From Mesorhizobium neociceri (lineage in GTDB: Bacteria; Pseudomonadota; Alphaproteobacteria; Rhizobiales; Rhizobiaceae), in assembly GCF_013520985.1 (NCBI RefSeq), contig NZ_JACDTY010000026.1, positions 1 to 64,000 of the forward strand: a stretch of 64,000 bases of DNA. The letters run 5' to 3'. Below are positions 26,267 through 34,833 of this stretch, piece after piece. Both the position numbers and the translations under genes were made by a program. The notes beneath the pieces are model-generated. The model made no database searches, was not told the DNA's origin, and worked only from the letters and a program-made list of their open reading frames with translations. The stretch's first letter is position 1, and each line of letters begins with the position of its first letter.

Positions 26267-27922
26267 TCACACCAACCCCATGGAATCTCTGTGTCGAGCG
26301 AAAGCATCAAACTGGGCTGGGAGGTTTGCGGCGGGATCTCGGATGAGATCAGCAGCCTTCTCGCCAATCATGATGACGACGGAATTGAGGTTGCCCGAGA
26401 TGACGTCGGGCATCACAGACGCATCGGCGATCCTGAGCCGTTCCACACCATGTACGCGCAGTTGCGGGTCGACCACCGCCATGGGATCGCGTCCGATGCG
26501 GCAGGTGCCGCAAGGGTGCAGGCCGGGGTGAGCCTCCGAGCGTACGAACGTCTCGAATTCCTCTGTTGTTGCGAGCGGTCTGGGCGGGATGTGCCCGTGC
26601 TCGACGTATCGGGACAGGATCGTCTGTTTCACGATGTCCTGGACGAGCCGGGCTCCGTCGGCGAGACAACGGATGTCATCCGGATGCGTCAGGTAGTTCG
26701 GCACTATTCTCGGCGATTGGCTCTCATCGCCGCTCGTCAGTTCGATAAACCCGCGCGACTTTGGCCTCGTCTGCGAAACGCTGATCGTGCAGCCATTGCC
26801 GCCAGGCACCGTGTCGACGCCTTCCTCGACGCCGGCGCCCGCGAGAAAGAAGAGCTGGATATCCGGGTTAGCCGTTCCGTTTGAGCTCCACCAGAAGCCT
26901 CCGGCCTCTGCGACGTTGGATGTCACTGGCCCGCTTCGGAACAACAGGTATTCCAGGCCAGCCTTCGCAGCCCACCACGGCTTCTTGTACTTGTCGTAGC
27001 TGTAAGGGCCGCTCAAGCTGTAGACGAGCGACATCTCCATGTGGTCTTGATAGTTTTGCCCGACGCCAGGAAGGTCTGCGACAACGCGAATGCCGTGCGT
27101 CGAGAGATGGCGAGCTGGTCCCACTCCAGACAGCAAAAGCAGATGCGGTGTAGCAATCGCTCCCGCCGACAGGATGATTTCACGCTCGGCCATCAGGCGA
27201 TGGCGCTTGCCCCGCTCAATGAACTCGACACCGACGGCGCGCCGTCCCTCGAATAGGATACGGCGAACCTGGCAATTGGTCCTGAGATCAAGGTTGGGCC
27301 GGTTCAACGCAGGGCGGATATAGGCTGCGGCTGCTGACGAACGCCGCCCATCTCGAGTGGTGACCTGGTAAAATCCGACGCCTGATTGTTCGCCAGAGTT
27401 GAAATCGGAATTGTACGGCAGGCCTGCCTGCTGGCAGGCCTGCAACCACACCCTTGTCAGAGGATGGATGTATCGGGCGTCCGACACACCGAGGGGGCCT
27501 TGACTGTTGTGGGCTCCGCCATCGAAGCGGTTGTTTCCCTCGGCGCGTTTGAAATAGGGGAGAACGTCCGCATAGGCCCAACCGTCGGCGCCGCTTGCAG
27601 CCCATCCATCATAGTCGTCCGGGACGCCGCGAACGTAAAGCATCGCGTTGACCGAGCTGCCGCCGCCAAGCACGCGAGCCTGGATCATCGTCGGATGTTC
27701 AGCCGGCGTCTGCTCTGGGCTGCGCTCGTAGGGGTATCGCGACAGAAGCGGACCCTTGCACACTTTGTAGTAGGTTGCCGGGAGGTGGATCCATGGATTG
27801 CTGTCTGCCGGCCCTTGCTCGAAGAGCGCGACTTGCGTGCCGGCATCTTCCGTCAATCGACCTGCCAGCGTGCAGCCGGTCGAGCCGCCACCCACTATGA
27901 TGTAGTCGGGACGCTGCCTCAT
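26267..27922 (-). CDS. GMC oxidoreductase, choline-dehydrogenase type
   Basis: 551 residues from ATG 27922 (upstream in-frame starts exist but lack family sequence). FAD site DYIIVGGGSTGCTLAGRL; ARVLGGGSSVNAMLYVRG; active-site His in HPCGTCRIG, Asn in ISGNLNSVV. It is nearest in text to the 22021 protein of the same operon, sharing for example SYDKYKK in the middle. No signal peptide. It probably oxidises a hydroxyl of the imported compound or of an aglycone. Confidence 0.9.
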   Translation of the reverse strand: MRQRPDYIIVGGGSTGCTLAGRLTEDAGTQVALFEQGPADSNPWIHLPATYYKVCKGPLLSRYPYERSPEQTPAEHPTMIQARVLGGGSSVNAMLYVRGVPDDYDGWAASGADGWAYADVLPYFKRAEGNNRFDGGAHNSQGPLGVSDARYIHPLTRVWLQACQQAGLPYNSDFNSGEQSGVGFYQVTTRDGRRSSAAAAYIRPALNRPNLDLRTNCQVRRILFEGRRAVGVEFIERGKRHRLMAEREIILSAGAIATPHLLLLSGVGPARHLSTHGIRVVADLPGVGQNYQDHMEMSLVYSLSGPYSYDKYKKPWWAAKAGLEYLLFRSGPVTSNVAEAGGFWWSSNGTANPDIQLFFLAGAGVEEGVDTVPGGNGCTISVSQTRPKSRGFIELTSGDESQSPRIVPNYLTHPDDIRCLADGARLVQDIVKQTILSRYVEHGHIPPRPLATTEEFETFVRSEAHPGLHPCGTCRIGRDPMAVVDPQLRVHGVERLRIADASVMPDVISGNLNSVVIMIGEKAADLIRDPAANLPAQFDAFARHRDSMGLV

Positions 27923-28009
27923 ATCAGTGACCCACCAAAGCAAAGTCGAACGGAACGAATTTGGCTGCGGAAATGGATTCGGGATCGGTCGTCATGGTGT
28001 TCGTCACGA

Positions 28010-29179
28010 TCAGGAAACGGGAAAGGGGACCCAGGATCTCAGCGACGAGGACCTGACACTGACTTCAGACAGCAGCACGCCGCGCAGCCCTTCGTTTAGA
28101 TCCGCGAGTGGAACGGAAAGCGCCTCACGCCAATTGCGGCCACCCTCCAGGGCCGTAGCATAGTCGCAGTAAAGTACCGCGAGCGCCTCGAGATAGGCCT
28201 CTGGATTGCCGGCAGGCAGGCTGACCGAGATCGCTGCTTCTGCAGTGAGATCCCTCTGTCCGCGGCGATAGATGAGATCCGCCTCCCCGAGACGGGAAAC
28301 ATGAAGCGTCTCGGGTGCTTCCTGCTGCCACTCGATGGTCGCCTTCGTGCCGACTATCTTGAAACGCAGGCCGTTGCGATGCCCGGGCGCTGCCAAGGCG
28401 GCCCACAACAGACCGTTGGCGCCGCCGTCGAATTCCATCTGCACAACGTCAGTGTCGTCCAGACCGAAGGAGGCGACTGTCTGCATCAGCGTGGCGCTAA
28501 GGGCTGTGCAGCGTTGCCCTGACAGGAATTCGAGGATGTTGAACGCGTGCGTCCCGACATCCCCAAGTGCGCCGGTCGGGCCGGCCTTCGAGGGATCGCC
28601 ACGCCAGACAGCGCCTTTGCCCAGCTTCGAAGAGTCACCAGCGAGCCATTCAAGCAGATATTCGACATACATGAAGCGAATCTGGCCGATTTCTCCAGCG
28701 CGAATTCGGGCACGGGCATCGCGGACCATCGGATAGCCGGTGTAAGTGTATGTGACAGCGAAGAACGTGTCGTTCGCTTCGGCCAGTCTTTGAAGCTCTC
28801 GCGCCTCATCTGACGAATTGACGAGCGGTTTGTCGCATATGACGGGGATGCCAGCTTCCAGGAACAGCTTGCACGGTTCGAAATGCAAGTGATTGGGCGT
28901 CACCACGATCGCGACGTCGATTGGATCATCCCGCGCCGCTTCCGCCGATGCCATGTCGCGGAAATTCAGGTAGTTGCGTTGCGCAGATATCCCCAAGGCC
29001 TCTCCGGCTTCCAGGCAGGTTTGCGGGTCGGATGAAAAGGCACCGGCGACGAGATCAAAACGGTTTGCAAGACGCAACGCAGCCCTGTGGATGCCCGCGA
29101 AAAAGGCCCCTCTGCCGCCCCCCACCATTCCCGCGCGGAAGCGGCGCTTGCGCGGAATATCGCTCGTCAACAAGCTCAT
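28010..29179 (-). CDS. Gfo/Idh/MocA-family oxidoreductase
   Basis: 389 residues from ATG 29179, with GGGGGAGAAG upstream; the frame runs on to 29362 without family sequence. Rossmann opening AGMVGGGRGAFFAGIH; the catalytic-lysine motif is CDKPLVN (DKP for EKP); GALGDVGTHAFNILEFL carries the conserved Asp and His. The family oxidises or reduces sugars with NAD(P), and several members act on 3-keto-glycosides. First gene of an operon of Gfo, GMC, GH3-like, Cys-cluster GMC, GMC. Motif site D lies 129 bp upstream. Confidence 0.9.
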   Translation of the reverse strand: MSLLTSDIPRKRRFRAGMVGGGRGAFFAGIHRAALRLANRFDLVAGAFSSDPQTCLEAGEALGISAQRNYLNFRDMASAEAARDDPIDVAIVVTPNHLHFEPCKLFLEAGIPVICDKPLVNSSDEARELQRLAEANDTFFAVTYTYTGYPMVRDARARIRAGEIGQIRFMYVEYLLEWLAGDSSKLGKGAVWRGDPSKAGPTGALGDVGTHAFNILEFLSGQRCTALSATLMQTVASFGLDDTDVVQMEFDGGANGLLWAALAAPGHRNGLRFKIVGTKATIEWQQEAPETLHVSRLGEADLIYRRGQRDLTAEAAISVSLPAGNPEAYLEALAVLYCDYATALEGGRNWREALSVPLADLNEGLRGVLLSEVSVRSSSLRSWVPFPVS

Positions 29180-29308
29180 GAACTTCTCCCCCAGCCCATC
29201 GGAGCTCAGCATCGATCTGAAAATTCCTTTTGGCGCTGGCTTCCAGTCGTGCCGAGTTAGCCTCGGAACGCCTAACTCGCGCATCCTTCCACGCGCCAAA
29301 TTGGTCAG

Positions 29309-29340
29309 CAATTTCGCAAACTTGAAATGACTGGCGCAAA
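29309..29340 (-). promoter_or_regulatory. 32-bp directional regulon motif, site D
   Basis: On the minus strand, TTTGCGCCAGTCATT then TGCGAAATTG at the 22-bp offset, pointing at the Gfo/Idh/MocA operon. The middle is the least conserved of the six copies. Confidence 0.7.
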
Positions 29341-29453
29341 CTGAAGCACTGCATATCGGCATCGAATGCCGACGCGGGCCGACCGGTACGTCGACGTCAC
29401 AGGTGTCGAGGCGGCGATGGCTATTGCGATGCGTGTATGTGGAGAAACGGCTC

Positions 29454-31073
29454 CTACGCGCCGGTCGTCCGATTGCCGAGGATGATATCCGCAGCCTTCA
29501 TTGCAATCATCGCAGTCGGGGTATTGGTGTTTCCGGAGACGATCAAAGGCATGACGGAAGCGTCGGCAACGCGAAGCCCTTCCACGCCCAGGAAGCGGAG
29601 GGACGCGTCGACCACAGCCTGCCTGTCTGTCGCCTTGCCCATCTTGGCCGTTCCGACGGGATGGAAAATTGTCGTCCCTATGTCGCCGGCTGCCTTGGCT
29701 AGAGCTTCGGCGTCGTCTCCGACCGAGGGGCCTGGCAGATACTCTTCAGGGTGAAGGTCGCGCAGAGCCTTCTGTTTCATCAGCCTTCGCGTCACGCGGA
29801 TTGCGTCAGCGGCCACCTGACGATCTTCGTCGGTGCTGAGATAGTTGGGCTTGATCGATGGAGGGGTCTTCGGGTCGGGCGAGGTAATCCTGACGTTGCC
29901 GCGCGATGTGGGGCGCAGATTGCAGGCCGCAACGGTGATCGCGGAAAAGCGATGCAGCGGGTCACCGAACTTATCCAGCGAAAGCGGCTGCACATGGAAC
30001 TCTATGTTTGCGCGACCCTGTGTCGGATCCGAGCGTGTGAAGATACCAAGCTGGGATGGAGCCATGGTCAGCGGCCCCCGTCGGCGAACGACATAGTCGA
30101 GGCCCATCAACGCCTTCTGGAACAGGGAGTGATAGGTGTCGTTGAGTGTCCGGGCGCCGCGGACCTTGTATATTGCGCGCTGCTGGAGATGGTCCTGCAG
30201 GTTTTGGCCCACCCCCGGACGGTCGACGATGCAATCGATGCCGGCTTCCTGAAGCCACTTGCCGGGCCCGATGCCGGAGCGATGCATGATCTGCACCGAA
30301 CCGATAGCTCCTGCGCTCAAGATGACTTCGCCACGGGCTTTGGCCACATGCTGCGATCCATCCGCCCGACGATAACTCACTCCGCTAACGCGATTTGCCT
30401 TGAGCACGAGCCGATCAACGAGGACATCCGTGATGAGCTCCAGATTGGCTCTGCCGAGCGCCGGCTTGAGAAAGCCTCTCGCGGATGACCAGCGGCGCCC
30501 TCGCTTCTGGTTTACGTGGAAATAGCCGGTGCCTTCGTTGTCGCCAGTGTTGAAGTCGTCGGATCTTGGCACGCCCATTTCAACAGCAGCTGCGCGCACG
30601 GCGTCCAGGATCGGCCACGAAAGTCGAGGAGCTTCGACGCGCCAGCCCCCGCCGACGCCATGGTGCGGCCCGCTCCCGAGGAAATGATCCTCAAGCCTGC
30701 GAAATACCGGGAGTACGTCGTCCCAGCCCCATCCAGACAAGCCGAGGTCCCGCCATCCGTCATAGTCGGCAGCCTGTCCGCGCATCGCGATCATGGCATT
30801 GATTGCCGATGAGCCGCCAATGACCTTTCCTCGCGGATAAGCAAGGGTCCGGCCGTTCAAGCCGGGCTCGACGTCTGTGCGGAACATCCAGTCTGACTTT
30901 GGATTGCCGATCGCGAAAAGATAGCCAACGGGGATGTGAAACCAAATCCAGTTGTCACGTCCTCCTGCTTCCAGAAGCAGAACGCGGTTCGACGGGTTTT
31001 CCGAAAGTCGGTTGGCCAGGATGCACCCAGCGGTCCCCGCGCCGACAATGATGTAGTCGTAAGCGTCCTGCAT
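29454..31073 (-). CDS. GMC oxidoreductase, choline/alcohol-dehydrogenase type
   Basis: 539 residues, start ATG 31073. FAD site DYIIVGAGTAGCILANRLSE; GKVIGGSSAINAMIAMRG; His in HPVGTAKMG, Asn in VSGNTNTPT. The IWFHIPVGY stretch in the first third is common in aryl- and alkyl-alcohol GMC dehydrogenases. No signal peptide. It lies 45 bp downstream of the cupin-like gene, in the same transcription unit under motif site E. Confidence 0.9.
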   Translation of the reverse strand: MQDAYDYIIVGAGTAGCILANRLSENPSNRVLLLEAGGRDNWIWFHIPVGYLFAIGNPKSDWMFRTDVEPGLNGRTLAYPRGKVIGGSSAINAMIAMRGQAADYDGWRDLGLSGWGWDDVLPVFRRLEDHFLGSGPHHGVGGGWRVEAPRLSWPILDAVRAAAVEMGVPRSDDFNTGDNEGTGYFHVNQKRGRRWSSARGFLKPALGRANLELITDVLVDRLVLKANRVSGVSYRRADGSQHVAKARGEVILSAGAIGSVQIMHRSGIGPGKWLQEAGIDCIVDRPGVGQNLQDHLQQRAIYKVRGARTLNDTYHSLFQKALMGLDYVVRRRGPLTMAPSQLGIFTRSDPTQGRANIEFHVQPLSLDKFGDPLHRFSAITVAACNLRPTSRGNVRITSPDPKTPPSIKPNYLSTDEDRQVAADAIRVTRRLMKQKALRDLHPEEYLPGPSVGDDAEALAKAAGDIGTTIFHPVGTAKMGKATDRQAVVDASLRFLGVEGLRVADASVMPLIVSGNTNTPTAMIAMKAADIILGNRTTGA

Positions 31074-31118
31074 CCTTGATCCTCGGTACTGGCAGATGCC
31101 ATGCGCCCGGATCGGGCG

Positions 31119-31820
31119 TCAGGCCTGCTTCGGGTGCAGTTCGATTGCCATCCAGATGCAGTCTTCGTCTATCCAGCCTCTGTGCCAGGGATAAATGTAG
31201 CTCCGCCTGCCTGTTACCCTCACGATGGGGTCATGGGTGTCGCCCGGCGCAGCCGAAATCTCCCGGTACAGCTCGGTTCCTGCCTGGTCCTTGAAAATCT
31301 GTATGCGGCCTAAGCCGAATATCTGCGTGTGTATCTCAAGGAATGAATGCGTGTTGTGAATGACTGCATCCGTCCCGGCAGGCGCCCACCAGAGATTGAG
31401 CTGGATATCGTATCGTTCCGTTTCGTCGAGCGGTTCCGGATGATTGGAGAACCGCCAGGGATTGAGCGCGACTTCGCCGACGACGTCATGCCTGGAGATG
31501 AACAGGGGTGTAGTGCGCGGAAACTCTGCCATGCGGTTGCCGAACCAATCCCAGCCGTCAAACATTATGCCGCCGAGGTTTGTGGGGTCCGGGACGTCGA
31601 CGATCGATACGCGTTCTGCTTGGGCAATCGTGCCACCTTTCAAGATCGTGGACTTCCAGGGCGGTATCACGCCTGGGACGTCGCCAGCGACAATCATCGG
31701 CTGATTGGACAGATTGGTTACGACGCCATTCGCAGCATAGTCACGCACCCTTTCGACGAGATGCGCTCGGACAAATTTGCCGTCGAACGAAAGCGGGCGG
31801 CTGCGATTTTCTTCCTTCAT
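31119..31820 (-). CDS. Cupin-like protein of unknown function, paralogue 1
   Basis: 233 residues. I do not recognise the family. The C-terminal half has a metal-site-like arrangement: IHNTHSFLEIHTQIFG (His, His, Glu, then Gly six residues later, close to cupin motif 1) and YPWHRGWIDEDCIWMAIELHP. The N-terminal half starts at NRSRPLSF and includes GGIMFDGWDWFGN. A paralogue with the same layout and the same YPWHR and IELHP-type ending is at 46441. Both sit beside a GMC gene. It could be a metal-dependent isomerase, lyase or hydrolase of the pathway. No signal peptide. Confidence 0.7.
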   Translation of the reverse strand: MKEENRSRPLSFDGKFVRAHLVERVRDYAANGVVTNLSNQPMIVAGDVPGVIPPWKSTILKGGTIAQAERVSIVDVPDPTNLGGIMFDGWDWFGNRMAEFPRTTPLFISRHDVVGEVALNPWRFSNHPEPLDETERYDIQLNLWWAPAGTDAVIHNTHSFLEIHTQIFGLGRIQIFKDQAGTELYREISAAPGDTHDPIVRVTGRRSYIYPWHRGWIDEDCIWMAIELHPKQA

Positions 31821-32011
31821 TTCTTACTCCGAAAGCCAAGTGGTGCCGAGAGCCAGGCCCGTGGAAATCAGGAAGCGAAGCCTTCGGTGCTCTTGGTGAG
31901 TACATAGCTGAAATGCCAGCGCAGGTATCTTACCAACCAACGTCACCCAACCAATGCCGCGCATGTCAGAACGGTGCATCTTCACAACATGGGGGAGGCT
32001 GGGGGTAATCA

Positions 32012-32043
32012 CAATTTCGCATCGTTCCGATACTTGGCGCAAA
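32012..32043 (-). promoter_or_regulatory. 32-bp directional regulon motif, site E
   Basis: On the minus strand TTTGCGCCAAGTATC, then TGCGAAATTG at the 22-bp offset. It points to the cupin-like/GMC unit, whose start is 191 bp away. Confidence 0.75.
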
Positions 32044-32187
32044 TTGAAGCATCGCCCATGCCGCTTACCAAAGGGGCGGCTGGCGCGGGTTCGGCAAGGG
32101 TGGGGCCAGACAGCAGAAGTCAGGTCCGCCCCAGGCTACCAAGAGGCGCGTCCCGACCTGACGGCACGCAGTTACACGCCACGCCAA

Positions 32188-32219
32188 CCTGCGTCAGAAA
32201 TCAGCGTTTTGCGAAATTG
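32188..32219 (+). promoter_or_regulatory. 32-bp directional regulon motif, site F
   Basis: CCTGCGTCAGAAATC then TGCGAAATTG at the 22-bp offset. It points to the TIM-barrel gene, 105 bp downstream. The first positions of the left block deviate from the other copies. Confidence 0.65.
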
Positions 32220-32324
32220 CGTCGTTCTTCCGGATCTGGAGAACCTGCCTTGTCGAAGCGAGCTAGCGTGTCCAGCGCAAGCACTGTCTTTTCGCCCCGG
32301 GTTCCTTCGCGCAGAAAGTGGACG

Positions 32325-33212
32325 ATGACGCTCCAGGCCGAGTACGCCCTGATATTCAACACAACCGCCGCCAAGCACGCGACGCTCGCTAAAGAGATCG
32401 ATGTGGCTCGCGACGCCGGCTTCTCCGGGATCGAGACAACCGCCGCGAAGGTCCTTAGCTACCTCGACGCCGGTCACTCCGTTTCCGATCTCAAAGCGAC
32501 CCTCGACGGACTTCCCATCTATGGCATAGGCACGGTCTTGAACATCGAGCGCCACGGCGACGATGCCCGGTCCTTGATTTCGGACGCCCGCACCATTTTC
32601 GAACTCGCACACCGTGTCGGCGCACGCGGCGTGCAGGTCATTACCGGCCCACTCGACCACGTTGAGGTCAAGCGCTTCAGGGAGGGTGAACCAAAAGCGG
32701 GGTACCGGGGCGTGCTCGGGTACAAGGACGAAGAGCGTATCGACATCACCGCGCGAAATCTGAAGCTGCTCGCCGAAATCGCGCAAGAGTTCGAACTGAT
32801 CGTTTATCTCGAGGCTCTCGCCTGGTCCCCGGTCAATTCCCTGGCTCACCAAGTTGCACTGCTGCGGAGAGCAGACCAGGACAACCTCAAAATGGTCGTC
32901 GACTATTGGCACTGCTATGCATCGGGAGACCGTCCCGAGGACGTCGCCAGGATCGATGGCAACCTGATCTATGGAGTCCACGTTTGCGACTCCTTGCCAC
33001 TCACCGGCGGTGTTCCGAATGAATCGGTGTTACGCGACATACCGACGGGCGAGGGCGTCCTCGACCTCAAGGCCTGGACCGACGCCGTCAAGGCTACTGG
33101 GTATACGGGTTGGTGGTGCTCGGAGACTTTCTGTCGGAAGCTTCAGCATGAAAATAGCTATGACGTCGCCAGCCAAATGAGGGCGCAGTTGATAAGCCTT
33201 GTGTCGAGCTAG
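32325..33212 (+). CDS. Sugar isomerase/epimerase-type TIM barrel (xylose isomerase-like / AP endonuclease 2 fold)
   Basis: 295 residues from ATG 32325; the ribosome site is weak. Opening YALIFNTTAAKHATLAKEID fits the fold, and the metal ligands of this family are in place: E163 (YLEALAW), D193 (MVVDYWH), H219 (GVHVCDS) and E267 (CSETFC). Members include IolE, IolH, tagatose epimerases and the alpha subunits of C-glycoside-cleaving enzymes. Expected role is metal-dependent isomerisation, epimerisation or dehydration of a sugar or keto-sugar. Motif site F is upstream; an imine-reductase-like gene follows. Confidence 0.8.
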   Translation: MTLQAEYALIFNTTAAKHATLAKEIDVARDAGFSGIETTAAKVLSYLDAGHSVSDLKATLDGLPIYGIGTVLNIERHGDDARSLISDARTIFELAHRVGARGVQVITGPLDHVEVKRFREGEPKAGYRGVLGYKDEERIDITARNLKLLAEIAQEFELIVYLEALAWSPVNSLAHQVALLRRADQDNLKMVVDYWHCYASGDRPEDVARIDGNLIYGVHVCDSLPLTGGVPNESVLRDIPTGEGVLDLKAWTDAVKATGYTGWWCSETFCRKLQHENSYDVASQMRAQLISLVSS

Positions 33213-33354
33213 GCAGCAAGTGGAGTGGCGGCTGCGTTGGTGCCGTTAGCTATCGCTTTCGCATGAACGATGCCGACAGCTGCCGCTGCCCTGCCACGCC
33301 GTGCCTCCGCCGAAATCTGGGCCCGATGCTTGAGCGAAACACGGAGATGTAAAG

Positions 33355-34224
33355 TTGAAACGCCCCGTTGCGGTGATCGGTCTTGGTTTCATGGGTTCCG
33401 CTCTCGCCCGCGCCCTGGCTTGCGCCGGCTTCAATGTGTGCGCATGGACGCGGTCCGCCGCCCGGCGAGCCGAGTTCTCGAACGAGTTTCATGTATCCGC
33501 GTCCGCAGTCGACGCCGTCGAGGCTGCCGACGTTGTTGTCCTTTGCATTACCAATTTCGACGCCTCAGCGGAGTTCCTGGAACTGGCCGGCTTGGCCGAA
33601 GCGCTCGGAGGCAAGACACTGATACAATTAACATCCGAGTCCCCCGAGGAAGCTCGACGTTTCGCGACCTTGGCCGAGCCGTTGGGCGTGGCCGTTCTGG
33701 ATGGCGCGATCGCGACCATGCCGTCGAGCATCGGCAATCGCGACGCCGTGATCTATTACTCTGGCGACAGAGCCATCTTCGACCGCGAGCACGAGATCCT
33801 GGCGGCAATGGCTGGCAAGCCGACATATTGCGGCACCGATCCGTCAGATGCTTCATCGATGGACATGGCGTGGCTGAGCTTGTTCTACAGCGCAGCGCTT
33901 GGCCTCATCCAAGGCATCGCAATCTGTCAGGCTGCTCGGCTCGATCCTTCAACCTATCTCAACGCGACGCCTTCCTATCTGCCGGAGATCCTGGCGATGT
34001 CGAAGGATTTCGAGCGCCAGACGCGGTTGGACAATTTCACCGGCAACCAAGCCAACATGACGCTGCATCTGGGCGGAGCGGCGCAAGTGCTCGCCGTCTG
34101 CGCGGCAAAGGGACTGGATACCCGACTGCCGCAGGCCGCGGTCGACCTGATCCAGAAATCGATCGATGCCGGCTTCGCGGAACTCGAATTCGCCGTTGCG
34201 GCCAAAGTCATCAGGCCGTTGTGA
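33355..34224 (+). CDS. NAD(P)-dependent dehydrogenase, imine-reductase / 3-hydroxyisobutyrate-dehydrogenase superfamily
   Basis: 289 residues from a TTG at 33355 with GGAGATG upstream. Rossmann motif VIGLGFMGSALARAL. The helical C-terminal half (ASSMDMAWLSLFYSAALG and the LGGAAQVLAVCAAKGLDT end) resembles imine reductases more than 3-hydroxyisobutyrate dehydrogenases, which carry a conserved catalytic Lys I do not see. Possible role: reduction of a C=N or C=O bond of a catabolite. It lies 142 bp after the TIM-barrel gene on the same strand. Confidence 0.75.
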   Translation: MKRPVAVIGLGFMGSALARALACAGFNVCAWTRSAARRAEFSNEFHVSASAVDAVEAADVVVLCITNFDASAEFLELAGLAEALGGKTLIQLTSESPEEARRFATLAEPLGVAVLDGAIATMPSSIGNRDAVIYYSGDRAIFDREHEILAAMAGKPTYCGTDPSDASSMDMAWLSLFYSAALGLIQGIAICQAARLDPSTYLNATPSYLPEILAMSKDFERQTRLDNFTGNQANMTLHLGGAAQVLAVCAAKGLDTRLPQAAVDLIQKSIDAGFAELEFAVAAKVIRPL

Positions 34225-34344
34225 TCGCCGAGGGCAGGTGAAGCAGGCACGCAAATGGCCGAACTTCATCAACAAGCTCTATGGCCGATTCCATTCCGCA
34301 ACTCGCCTCCTTTCTAAACTTCTTGCAAATTTTTGAAAACCTGA

Positions 34345-34358
34345 TTGTATCGATCTAA
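34345..34358. promoter_or_regulatory. LacI-type operator 1
   Basis: TTGTATCGATCTAA, 11 of 14 positions matching the palindrome TTAGATCGATCTAA in the left half and all in the right. TTGCAA lies about 17 bases upstream. Center to center it is 449 bp from operator 2. Confidence 0.65.
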
Positions 34359-34793
34359 TACCAAGCCAATGATGAGGATTGGACGTGCGCTGTAGTGCTC
34401 TTGGCTGCTTGCTTCAGGGGTATGCGAAGGACGTTCGATCGTTTGTCGACAGGGCGTCAGAACGGTCGCGGTATCTGGCGAGGGTTCATGGAATTGCGCG
34501 GCGCCTGGTGGACAAACGTGGTGCAAGCTACGCCGTCAGATTCACCAAACAGGCCGCGGCCCGATCGTCCGGCAAGCGCGGAAGCATTCTCAAGGCAATT
34601 GCGCAATCGGCATATGATCTGACCCGACTGGACATCTACTATCACTGACTGGCCGGGGATCGGCACACCGGCGGCCGTTGGCAAGCAACGCTCGAGCAGG
34701 TCGGTCGCTTCGCGACGATAGTCGTCTCAGGCTGCAATTTGAGCCATGGGTCGAGGTCCTGAAAAAAACTATTGCAAAATCATCCCAGGTTAG

Positions 34794-34807
34794 TTAGATC
34801 GATCTAA
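34794..34807. promoter_or_regulatory. LacI-type operator 2 (perfect palindrome)
   Basis: TTAGATCGATCTAA, a perfect palindrome with central CG. It lies 26 bases upstream of the TPP enzyme start, with TTGCAA as a likely -35 box. Confidence 0.8.
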
Positions 34808-34833
34808 TTACACAATAAGCACGGGGAACAAAG

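Larger units (their letters stand above)
31821..32324. other. Divergent intergenic region with motif sites E and F
   Basis: 504 bp between the cupin-like gene (minus) and the TIM-barrel gene (plus). It holds one motif copy for each direction. The frame of the TIM-barrel gene stays open leftward to 31974, but that stretch has no family similarity and overlaps both motif copies, so it is not taken as coding. Confidence 0.6.
34225..34833. other. Intergenic region at the border of the two regulons
   Basis: 609 bp. It contains two copies of the LacI-type palindrome (34345-34358 and 34794-34807), each preceded by a TTGCAA that could be a -35 element, with the operator overlapping the -10 position. 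A reading frame of 89 codons from TTG 34379 lies between them but shows no recognisable family. Nothing else is seen. Confidence 0.5.

Noticed and set aside
31119..31820. Beta subunit of a C-glycoside-cleaving enzyme (DUF6379), paired with the TIM-barrel protein as alpha subunit
   Set aside because: The context (TIM barrel plus sugar oxidases) fits, but the sequence does not show the text I associate with that family. I keep cupin-like, unknown.
31974..32324. Long N-terminal extension of the TIM-barrel protein
   Set aside because: It would cover motif sites E and F, and its residues do not belong to the fold; ATG 32325 starts directly before the first strand.
34379..34648. 89-codon frame between operators 1 and 2 as a real gene
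   Set aside because: TTG start, no family signature, composition not clearly coding, and other frames are open over the same stretch. Mentioned only as a possibility.
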